Part shown: positions 13,785 to 21,300 of the stretch, piece after piece | Layout of the letters: every line of letters begins with the position of its first letter | How positions within the stretch are numbered: the stretch's first letter is position 1 | Origin: a virus | Virus record (IMG/VR): IMGVR_UViG_3300030109_003704 | Location: 1 to 21,929 of that record | Strand: one strand, 5' to 3' | Length of the DNA stretch: 21,929 nucleotides | The notes under the pieces: model-generated | The model's input: only the letters and a program-made list of their open reading frames with translations | Databases searched by the model: none | What the model was told of the DNA's origin: nothing | Position numbers and translations under genes: made by a program

Positions 13785-14237
13785 ATGGCAGCTTATAGTG
13801 CTACCCAATTAGCACGTAAACATGGGTATAAGAGTGGTTTGGAAGATAAAGTTGCTACTTATCTGAAGACACACAAAATAAATTTCCTATATGAAAAAGT
13901 AAAGATTGAGTGGGAAGACCTTTCATATCGCACTTATACCCCTGATTTTATACTTTCTAATGGTATTATAATTGAGACAAAAGGTAGATTTTTAGTTGCA
14001 GATAGACGTAAACATTTATGTATTAAAAAGCAACATCCACAATTAGATATTAGATTTGTGTTTACAAATAGTAAATCTAAATTACGAAAAGGAGCAAAGT
14101 CTTCATACTCTGATTGGTGTATTAAATATGGATTCAGATATTTTGACAGAATTATTCCTGAAGACTGGTTAAAAGAAAAAGGTATAAATAAACATTCTAA
14201 GTTTATAAAGTTTCAACAAACTAAAATAAGGAGATAG
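13785..14237 (+). CDS. Endonuclease I, T7 gp3-type Holliday junction resolvase
   Basis: A 150-aa match to the phage endonuclease I family. The four catalytic residues of T7 gp3 (E20, D55, E65, K67) have direct counterparts E20 (KSGLEDKV), D54 (YTPDFIL), E64 and K66 (IIIETKGR), at almost the same numbers. The enzyme cleaves branched DNA as a dimer, resolving replication and recombination intermediates before packaging and breaking host DNA. ATG 13785 lies 3 bases after the preceding stop; no strong binding site is seen, so it may be coupled to the coiled-coil gene. It is complete in length compared with T7 gp3 (149 aa). Confidence 0.93.
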   Translation: MAAYSATQLARKHGYKSGLEDKVATYLKTHKINFLYEKVKIEWEDLSYRTYTPDFILSNGIIIETKGRFLVADRRKHLCIKKQHPQLDIRFVFTNSKSKLRKGAKSSYSDWCIKYGFRYFDRIIPEDWLKEKGINKHSKFIKFQQTKIRR

Positions 14238-14240
14238 TCC

Positions 14241-14561
14241 ATGGTAGTAAACAATGAAGATTTCTATATACAGTTAATTCCGTATATGGATAAACATGAT
14301 AATTGGTTAGGTAATATGCAAGTTAATATTGTTACCTCTAATAAAAATCCTATAGATGATGATGGATACAATCAAATGTTTTATATGTGTCAGCTAATAT
14401 CAGCTATAGTTCCTTATATGAACGATAATCCTGAAATAATACCTGAACTTGAAAAGTATATCCAAGAAGAGAAAAAAGAAAAGGAAGTACTTAAAGTAGT
14501 TGAAAAAACTGGTAACTTAATTAAACTAGGAAAATATTCAAAAACAAATGGGAGTGCATAA
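14241..14561 (+). CDS. Hypothetical acidic protein (106 aa)
   Basis: Unknown function. ATG 14241 has AAGGAGA at 14228-14234. The protein has a beta/alpha-looking N-terminal half (GNMQVNIVTS, then YNQMFYMCQLISAIVPYM) and a Glu/Lys-rich helix at residues 65-87. It overlaps the DUF3310 gene by 1 base. Confidence 0.6.
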   Translation: MVVNNEDFYIQLIPYMDKHDNWLGNMQVNIVTSNKNPIDDDGYNQMFYMCQLISAIVPYMNDNPEIIPELEKYIQEEKKEKEVLKVVEKTGNLIKLGKYSKTNGSA

Positions 14562-14953
14562 TGAGTTATATAAAAGCTGTAGAAAAGCATAAGAAAAAGA
14601 AAAATAAAACAGAACAACAAACTCACGATGAATTTTTAAGTGAGCAAATGAAAAAAGGAGCAGAGGAAGTTATGACAGATGGTTTATTTACAAAGTTTGT
14701 AGGAGAAAAAGATTTCTTTTGGGACAAACCAAAGTCCGATTCAGTAAACAGCCCACCCCATTATAATCAATATGGTATTGAATGCATTGATGCTATACAG
14801 GCAGCTACTGCAGATGGATTTGAATTTTATCTACAAGGAAATATTCTTAAGTATCTGTGGAGATACAATTATAAGAATGGTATTGAAGATTTAAAAAAAG
14901 CCCAATGGTATCTTAATAAATTACTAGAGGTTAAAGATGGCAATAAAAGCTAA
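14561..14953 (+). CDS. DUF3310 protein, T7 gp1.7-like
   Basis: The C-terminal ~70 residues are a clear DUF3310 domain: VNSPPHYNQYGIECIDAI, then YLQGNILKYLWRYNYKNG and DLKKAQWYLNKLL. T7 gp1.7, which carries this domain, is a nucleotide kinase acting on dTMP and dGMP. Whether the short domain alone (130 aa here, about 196 in T7) has that activity is unclear. The first ~55 residues are a Lys-rich, low-complexity helix. It lies directly before ribonucleotide reductase with one tiny gene between, so a role in dNTP supply fits. Confidence 0.85.
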   Translation: MSYIKAVEKHKKKKNKTEQQTHDEFLSEQMKKGAEEVMTDGLFTKFVGEKDFFWDKPKSDSVNSPPHYNQYGIECIDAIQAATADGFEFYLQGNILKYLWRYNYKNGIEDLKKAQWYLNKLLEVKDGNKS

Positions 14954-15104
14954 GGTACTAATGACTATAACCATAGACGAGGATGAATATCCTGTACCTG
15001 TAGATGGTCAAGTAGATGAAGAAATACAAGATGCCCTAAAAGAATTCTTTCACGACATTGAAGGTATGAAAGTTACTAATGTAAGAATAATAACGGAGAA
15101 CTAA
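14937..15104 (+). CDS. Small acidic hypothetical protein (55 aa)
   Basis: An ATG frame of 56 codons overlaps the DUF3310 gene by 17 bases and ends 3 bases before the reductase. AGAGG lies 6 bases upstream of the ATG. The product is acidic with a beta-alpha-beta pattern (VLMTITIDEDE, a helix, then KVTNVRIITEN), a compact ferredoxin-like or phage accessory fold. Function unknown. Confidence 0.55.
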   Translation: MAIKAKVLMTITIDEDEYPVPVDGQVDEEIQDALKEFFHDIEGMKVTNVRIITEN

Positions 15105-15107
15105 CGA

Positions 15108-17039
15108 ATGAATAATATAACAGAATTACCCACCGATTATCAAAACTTTATAGCACTATCTAGGTATGCTAGATGGCTTCCCGAAGAAGGAAGAAGAGAA
15201 GTATGGTCTGAAACTGTAAATAGATACTTAGACTTTATGGAAAACCATTTAGAAAAGGAACACAACTTTTCTTTATCATATGAGGTGCGACAAGATTTAT
15301 TGGAGTATATTACAGATTTAAAAGTAATGCCTAGTATGAGAGCTTTGATGACATCAGGCAATGCTTTGGACAGATGCCATGTAGCAGGTTATAACTGCTC
15401 TTATCTTCCAGTAGATAGTCCACGTTCTTTTGATGAGACTATGTATATACTTATGTGTGGTACAGGTGTAGGTTTTTCTGTTGAAAGAGAGAATGTTGAT
15501 AAGCTACCTATAATTAATGAACACTTTGAAGAAAGCGAAACAATTGTTAAGGTAGGTGATTCTAGACAAGGTTGGGCAAAAGCATTACGTGAACTATTAG
15601 CTATGCTCTATGCAGGACAAATACCTAAATGGGACATATCTGATGTAAGACCTGCCGGTGCTAGATTAAAAACATTTGGTGGCAGAGCATCAGGACCTGC
15701 ACCTTTAGTAGAATTATTTGAGTTTTGTATTGCGATATTTAAGAATGCATCAGGAAGAAGATTGTATCCTATTGAATGTCACGATATAATGTGTAAGATT
15801 GGTGAAGTTGTTGTAGTCGGAGGGGTACGACGTAGCGCACTTATCAGTCTTTCCAATCTTGGTGATGACCAAATGCGTCATGCTAAGTCTGGACAGTGGT
15901 GGGAAACTGAAGGGCAACGTGCGCTAGCTAATAACAGCGTTGCCTATAAAGGTAAAGTACAAATGGAAACATTCATGCGTGAATGGTTATCCCTAGTAGA
16001 AAGTAAGTCAGGTGAACGTGGTATCTTTAATCGTAAATCTGCAAAAGAACAAGCTATGAGAAATGGAAGAAGAAAAACCAATTATGAATTTGGTTGTAAT
16101 CCTTGTAGTGAAATAATATTACGTCCTTACCAATTCTGTAACTTATCTGAAGTTGTAGTTAGACAAGACGATACAATAGAAAGCCTAACAAAAAAAGTAA
16201 CAATGGCTACTATACTTGGTACGTTTCAGTCTACGCTTACAGACTTTAAATATCTACGTAAGGTATGGAAAGATAATACAGAAGAAGAAAGATTATTAGG
16301 TGTATCTATTACAGGTATAATGGATAATAAATTACTTAATTTTAAAAGTGAGTCCTTGCCTAGTTTACTAACACAATTAAAGGAGACAGCAATTGAAACT
16401 AACAGAATATTTGCAGAACAGCTTAATATACCACAGTCTACTGCGATTACATGTGTTAAGCCTAGTGGAACTGTTTCTCAACTCGTTGATAGTGCGAGTG
16501 GTATACATGCTCGACATAGCAAGTATTATATTCGTACTGTACGTGGTGACAACAAAGACCCTCTTACACAGTTTATGATTGATAGTGGCATACCTAATGA
16601 GCCTGATGTTATGAAGCCTGATAGCACAACTGTATTTAGTTTTCCTATGAAGTCACCTGAAGGTGCTATTACTAGAAATGATATGTCGGCTTTAGAACAA
16701 TTACAATTATGGCAGGTATATCAAAAGTATTGGTGTGAACATAAACCATCTGTAACGATAACTGTCAAGGAAGATGAGTGGATGGATGTAGGAGCATGGG
16801 TATATAAAAACTTTGATGAAATATCAGGCATAAGTTTTTTACCACATAGTGACCACACTTATGCACAAGCACCCTATCAAGAGGTAGGTAAAAAGGTTTA
16901 TACCAGTGTTTTAAATAAAATTCCTGAAATTAATTGGAATAACTTGACAAATTATGAAAAAGAGGATACAACTACAGGGTCAAAAGAGCTAGCATGCACT
17001 GCTGGCGTTTGCGAGGTCGTAGACATAGAGGCAGCATAA
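15108..17039 (+). CDS. nrdJ: Class II (adenosylcobalamin-dependent) ribonucleoside-triphosphate reductase
   Basis: A 643-aa monomeric B12-dependent reductase of the Lactobacillus RTPR type. It converts ribonucleotides to deoxyribonucleotides for phage DNA. Catalytic positions: C97 (GYNCSYLP), N331-P-C333-S-E335 (GCNPCSE) with thiyl-radical C333's redox pairing supplied by C97 and C344 (QFCNLSE), and the C-terminal shuttle pair C630/C635 (LACTAGVCEV). GGVRRSALISLSN and KPSGTVSQLVDSASG are present. It is shorter than the bacterial enzyme (~740 aa), as usual for phages. No second subunit is needed, and no oxygen is needed, but B12 from the host is. A G+C-rich island at 15800-15960 covers the GGVRRSA region. 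ATG 15108 has CGGAG at 15094-15098. Promoter P8 lies near its end. Confidence 0.95.
   Translation: MNNITELPTDYQNFIALSRYARWLPEEGRREVWSETVNRYLDFMENHLEKEHNFSLSYEVRQDLLEYITDLKVMPSMRALMTSGNALDRCHVAGYNCSYLPVDSPRSFDETMYILMCGTGVGFSVERENVDKLPIINEHFEESETIVKVGDSRQGWAKALRELLAMLYAGQIPKWDISDVRPAGARLKTFGGRASGPAPLVELFEFCIAIFKNASGRRLYPIECHDIMCKIGEVVVVGGVRRSALISLSNLGDDQMRHAKSGQWWETEGQRALANNSVAYKGKVQMETFMREWLSLVESKSGERGIFNRKSAKEQAMRNGRRKTNYEFGCNPCSEIILRPYQFCNLSEVVVRQDDTIESLTKKVTMATILGTFQSTLTDFKYLRKVWKDNTEEERLLGVSITGIMDNKLLNFKSESLPSLLTQLKETAIETNRIFAEQLNIPQSTAITCVKPSGTVSQLVDSASGIHARHSKYYIRTVRGDNKDPLTQFMIDSGIPNEPDVMKPDSTTVFSFPMKSPEGAITRNDMSALEQLQLWQVYQKYWCEHKPSVTITVKEDEWMDVGAWVYKNFDEISGISFLPHSDHTYAQAPYQEVGKKVYTSVLNKIPEINWNNLTNYEKEDTTTGSKELACTAGVCEVVDIEAA
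15800..15960 (+). other. G+C-rich codon-usage island in nrdJ
   Basis: By hand count about 45% G+C over 15781-15960, against about 32% in the 60-base lines on either side (15721-15780 and 16021-16080). Codons GTC, GGG, CGA, CGT, AGC and GCG cluster here. It encodes residues about 231-285 including GGVRRSALISLS. The frame is intact. Confidence 0.6.
16944..16972 (+). promoter_or_regulatory. Possible sigma70-like promoter P8
   Basis: TTGACA at 16944-16949, 17-base spacer, TACAAC at 16967-16972 (one base off the TATAAC seen at P3 and P6). It lies near the 3' end of nrdJ and would transcribe the last gene group (17135 onward), with the 17074-17086 stem-loop in its leader. Confidence 0.4.
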
Positions 17040-17073
17040 TAAGGGTACAATCACACACGGAGGTATTGTTTCA

Positions 17074-17086
17074 CCCCTCTGAGGGG
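17074..17086 (+). terminator. GC-rich stem-loop after nrdJ, possible terminator
   Basis: A perfect 5-bp stem CCCCT/AGGGG with a CTG loop lies 34 bases after the reductase stop, followed by CTTTAAAA; a run of seven T occurs later at 17102-17108. The stem is strong for its length but the T tract does not follow directly, so it may be a partial terminator, an mRNA-processing or stability element. The 95-base gap (17040-17134) otherwise holds only a second, weak dyad (ACAAT 17047-17051 with ATTGT 17065-17069). Confidence 0.4.
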
Positions 17087-17134
17087 CTTTAAAACAAGAC
17101 GTTTTTTTAATATTAACTAATTTAGGAGCATTTT

Positions 17135-17557
17135 ATGCAAAATTTAGCACCAAGTAAAGAAAATAGAAAAAAGTTTGACATTGATTTAGAATATGGTAAA
17201 GTAAGAGAGCAATTAGTTGCAGATATGCTTCAAGATAAAAAGATTGAAGTTAAAAGTGAAAGAGATGTTTGGCAAAAAACTGGTAACATAGCAATTGAAT
17301 ATCAATGTTATGGAAAACCTAGTGGCATTAATGCTACAGAGTCAGACTATTGGTTTCATAATCTTTGTATAGGAGATGAAACATTTGCTACTATAGTTTT
17401 TAATACAGAGAGTTTAAGAAAGATTATAAAAAATCTTGATTATAAGAAGAGTGTTTCCGGTGGAGATAATATGGCATCACGTATGTATTTATTAAATTTA
17501 CAGAAACTCTTTTCATCAGATGTGATAAAAGCATTTAAACAAAACAAAGGAGAATAG
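17135..17557 (+). CDS. PD-(D/E)XK nuclease-like conserved phage protein (140 aa)
   Basis: A conserved phage protein pattern: FDIDLEYGKVRE (E25), KIEVKSERDVW with E38-V-K40, TGNIAIEY (E55) and GKPSGINATESDYW. The E...E-x-K order on a short alpha-beta-beta core suggests a PD-(D/E)XK nuclease of Holliday-resolvase size, although the usual Asp before E-x-K is not obvious. It could resolve or degrade DNA. It is the first gene after the 95-base gap, with TAGGAGC at 17123-17129. Nuclease activity is inferred from motif order only. Confidence 0.65.
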   Translation: MQNLAPSKENRKKFDIDLEYGKVREQLVADMLQDKKIEVKSERDVWQKTGNIAIEYQCYGKPSGINATESDYWFHNLCIGDETFATIVFNTESLRKIIKNLDYKKSVSGGDNMASRMYLLNLQKLFSSDVIKAFKQNKGE

Positions 17558-17558
17558 A

Positions 17559-17822
17559 ATGAGAGAATTATTAATTGGAGCAGCTAGAACTTATTACGTT
17601 GGACTAATAAATAGACATATATCTAATGTTGAAATACTATTAAATAATCCTGTGGGTATTAGTGGTGTTGATGATAGACATCAAGATATTCAAGAATCTA
17701 TTGAAGTTGAACTTGGTAAAATAGCCGACTATAATGATAAGCTAGAAATGCTTATGAAATACTTTACAAAACCTCAACAAACTGAAACAACAGAGGACAC
17801 AAAGAAAGATGCAAAATCGTAG
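17559..17822 (+). CDS. Conserved small phage protein (87 aa)
   Basis: The pattern MRELLIGAARTYYVGLINRH, NVEILLNNPVGI and KLEMLMKYF is shared, from memory, by small proteins in many marine phages; function unknown. It is predicted all-helical with a polar Thr/Glu/Lys tail. ATG 17559 has AAAGGAGA at 17547-17554. It overlaps the RMF-like gene by 14 bases. Confidence 0.65.
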   Translation: MRELLIGAARTYYVGLINRHISNVEILLNNPVGISGVDDRHQDIQESIEVELGKIADYNDKLEMLMKYFTKPQQTETTEDTKKDAKS

Positions 17823-18036
17823 ACAAAGATATGGTTTAAGCAAATATGACGCACCCCTTAGAATTCAATACCAAAAGGGGTACGATAGTTTTAGAAGGGG
17901 TAAAGTAACAAGTCCTTTTCATCCTAACTCTATGCAGCATAGAGAATGGGCTAGAGGATTTAACGATGCCTTTGCTAGAAATCTAAAGAAAGTTAAACAG
18001 TATGAATATAGAGGAAGAAGCCAAAAAGTTTCTTAG
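17809..18036 (+). CDS. RMF-like (ribosome modulation factor family) small protein
   Basis: A 75-aa basic protein. Residues 20-58 follow the RMF family layout: Y21-x-K-G-Y-D-S-F-R-R-G, then SPFHPNS, then R45-E-W-x-R-G-F-N-D-A-F. E. coli RMF has the same Y/G...G...P...W..G...A frame. RMF binds the 16S anti-Shine-Dalgarno region and makes inactive 100S ribosomes. A phage copy might tune host translation, but the family also contains phage and plasmid proteins without that role. It is strongly basic, as rRNA binders are. ATG 17809 overlaps the preceding gene by 14 bases; AGAGGA lies upstream at 17791-17796. Confidence 0.6.
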   Translation: MQNRRQRYGLSKYDAPLRIQYQKGYDSFRRGKVTSPFHPNSMQHREWARGFNDAFARNLKKVKQYEYRGRSQKVS

Positions 18037-18370
18037 AGAAAAAAATATGAGTAATATAACAGCTACTGAATATCAAGACAACGCTAAGAAAACTGCTATA
18101 TTCCCAAAAGAAAAAGCCCTAGAGTATTTAGCTCTAGGGTTATCTTCTGAGTCTGGGGAAGTGGCAGGTAAAATGAAAAAAATTATACGAGATAAAAGTA
18201 AATTAAATAAACAAGATTTAGGAGCTGAGATAGGCGACGTACTATGGTACTGTGCTGTACTTGCTTCTGAGTTAGGTTTAAATCTAGGTAAGATTATGGA
18301 AAATAATATTGAGAAGTTGCATTCTAGAAAAGCACGAGGAGTACTTGGTGGCTCAGGGGATAATCGTTAG
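18002..18370 (+). CDS. MazG-like nucleotide pyrophosphohydrolase
   Basis: A 122-aa all-helical MazG-type NTP pyrophosphohydrolase. The metal-binding E-x-x-E...E-x-x-D motif is E50-S-G-E53 and E76-I-G-D79, in LGLSSESGEVAGKMKK and DLGAEIGDVLWY. The domain starts at EYQ (residue 23). Phage MazG enzymes hydrolyse (d)NTPs, and some lower ppGpp, keeping the host in a growth state. The start is uncertain: ATG 18047 would give a 107-aa protein starting near the family's usual position and would remove the 35-base overlap with the RMF-like gene; neither start has a good binding site. A perfect 8-bp hairpin inside it (18117-18139) is a terminator for the opposite strand. The stop overlaps the convergent gene by 4 bases. 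Confidence 0.85.
   Translation: MNIEEEAKKFLREKNMSNITATEYQDNAKKTAIFPKEKALEYLALGLSSESGEVAGKMKKIIRDKSKLNKQDLGAEIGDVLWYCAVLASELGLNLGKIMENNIEKLHSRKARGVLGGSGDNR
18106..18139 (-). terminator. Intrinsic terminator for the leftward (late) transcript
   Basis: Perfect 8-bp inverted repeat CCCTAGAG (18117-18124), 7-base loop, CTCTAGGG (18132-18139), extended by a G-U and an A-U pair in RNA. On the minus strand the stem is followed at once by C, five T, C and four T, the textbook intrinsic terminator. It lies about 230 bases past the stop of the large leftward gene, inside the rightward MazG-like gene. Confidence 0.75.
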
Positions 18371-21300
18371 TTTATATTTTCGTAGCCTACTGCACCTTGA
18401 GATTCAAAAATAGATTTTTGTTCCCTTAATTTATTTCTTTCTTTTATTTTTGTAGCATAGTATATCAATGCTCTATAATTATATGGGCTACCTCTGCTTG
18501 GCTTACCATGATTCTTTTTGTACATTTCTGTGGCTTCTTCTCTAACCGACTGGTTAAATTTTTCAAAGTTATCTTGTTCAATCGGATTAAAACCATATCG
18601 TTCAACACTTTTAGTTAGAGGTAATGTATCAATACCCTCAATAACTCTAGGGTCACTTTTATCTTTAATTTTCTTTCTTGCATATTTAATAACTAATTCA
18701 TTAACATAATCCATATGCCTTTGTTTTATTTCTAATAACCTTCTTCGTTGTTCTGGCACATTATTTTCTTTTTTGGCTCTTAAGTAATACTCGTCTTTTT
18801 CTAGTACTGGAGAAAGGTATTGACTAGCATATTCTCCTCTAAACTGATTATATAATTGGTCTGCTTCAGGTATACCGGTTCTAGATTTTAAAACATTAGG
18901 ATTCATTTTTAATCGTATAATTTCTTTTTCAATAAAAGATTTTTCAGACTGTAATAATAAACCAAATGTTTGTCTAGTTATAGGTATTTCTCTACGTAAG
19001 TTATTAGCTACAAATGCAGACTCTAATGGTTCAGGTACTTTAGTGCCTATTTTTTCAGAAAGTAATCTTTCTAAATTTTTATTTCCAGGAATTCTAGCTA
19101 TAGACCTATTTACTATATGTGAAAGTAAATCACTAGATTTACTATTGTATACTATTCTAGCTTCGTCAGGAGCTAAAAAAGTATTATATACATCTTGTGG
19201 AAAAGTAAGTGGTATTGTAAATGTATTAACAATATTACCAACACCTTTTCCTCCTAGTTTTAACAGTCCTTCAAAACTACCCTTGGAAAAATCTTCCATA
19301 GCATTATCAAATGCCCATAAACCCATACCTGCTCTCATCTGAGTTCCTGTAAGAGCTTGGGCAGATTCTTTTATAAAATCTTTTCCTCTATTTTTTAATA
19401 CGGGGTCTTCATTTTTCATACGTAAATACAAATCTGCAAAATACAAATATGGAGCTGCAGGAAAAAACGGTCTTAAATCAAATGTTCTTCCAGAAGGTGT
19501 TTTACCTTCCCACCAATTATCTCCACCATAGTTTTCTCTATAAGCTATTGCTCCTGCAAAAGCTCCTAGCCCAACTAAACTTTTAGCAACTTCTTCATAA
19601 TTATTTGCATCTTTAGCAAAAGACCTAGCTGCTCCTTGAAAAATATATAAAGGAGAATATTCGTAAGTAAATCTTAAAGCGTTAGCAACAAATCTAGGAA
19701 AAGGCATAAAAGAAGTAGTCAAAAATGGAGCTTTGTGCATTAAGTTAATCATTAACTTTGCAGTATTTCCATCAGGAGTTTTTTGATAAGTAAAATATAA
19801 AGCATCTTCTATAGCTTTACCTAAAGCATTTTTACCCTCCTTTGATTGAAAAGTTTCAGTAAATTTACCTCTTTTTACTATGTCCACTATGTTATACTTT
19901 TCTCGCAATAAGTTTGGTTCTACATAGTTTTTATCTTTTTTAGATAGCAGCTTATTAGCATCTCTTTTAGCTACATACATTTCATTTAATTGTCTTTTTA
20001 AAGAGCCAGAAAATGCTATTCGTTTAAAATAATTATCAGATATAGTATTTAATGCATTAATGTCTCTGCTTATGTTACGCATAACTCCGGCTTTACCTGA
20101 CATACTACCTGAAGCATCGGCTATATCTCTTAGTTCTCTGAATAACGTAGTTGCTTGTTTATCAAATCCTAATCTAAACATAGTTTCTATAGCTTCAGTT
20201 TCATGTCCATTGGCTAGACCTAATAAAACAGAAAAAGAATCATCATTAGGTAAATCTTTATAATCTAGTAAGGACACTTTTCCACTAGATGCTTTAAAAC
20301 CTGTAAGCTTGTCTGTTCCTCTTAAAATAGTAGCTATAGTTCTATCCAATAGTTTAGTTGCAGCATCAAAACCAATACGAGAGTAACCTGAAATAGTATT
20401 TCTGTAAGTAGTAGCTACTTGAGAAGTCATAAACGATAAACGCATTTGGTCTAATTGTCTAATAAATGTTTGTTTTGTTTCTCCTGTTTTTGCCACATCT
20501 AAAAGCTCTCTAGCATCTCCTAGATTTTTCATTTTAAGCAGTGTTTCTTTAGCTTCTTTTCCCATACCAAATATATCATCACCTGCAGAATCAATACTTT
20601 TTACTAGTTTAGCAACTGAACTGGCTGACTGTAGTGTTTTAGCTGCATTAGATACGTTTGCCATAAAAAAATTAGCAAAGTCATCTCCCGATAAATTATA
20701 TTTTTTATATATCGTAGTTAAAAATTTAACTTTGTCTGCATCATTGTCAAACTGAGTTCTTAATATTCTAGCAACACCTTCTGTTATACGTTCTCCTTTT
20801 TTTAAAATAAACTGTTGTTTAGATTGTGTACTTCTTCTACCATCTGTAGCACCTTTATGCATAATTTCCATTATAGCACCGAAGATTCTTTTACTTCTAC
20901 TAGAATCTAAACTTATGACAAAATCTGGTATTGCATCCGTTTTATTAAAAAGTTTTTTTCTTAATCCCTTTTCTACAACATCTCCTGCTTCAGTCAAATT
21001 AACATCTAAAGGTCGTAAATCTTTTATTATGCGATTTGATAACACTGCATTTTTTTTCATTAACTTTTCAGTTTCTAACACAGCTTTTTTATTTTTCTTT
21101 AAGAGTGAATCGGTAGCTTCCCCTAACATATCTCCTGATGTTCTTCTAGAACTTTTACCTAGTAAACCTACTGCTTTACCACCAAATACTTTAGCAGTAC
21201 TAACAGCTAATGCAGCATTTGTAGCAGCCCCTAAAGCACCATAAGCCCCTGCTTCTAAATAATTTATATCAAGAGCATTACTGCCCTTTTCTCTAACTCC

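Noticed and set aside
18405-18420. AT-only palindrome CAAAAAT-AG-ATTTTTG near the convergent junction
   Set aside because: The loop of two bases and the A-T stem would not form a useful terminator; it encodes ordinary residues of the minus-strand protein.
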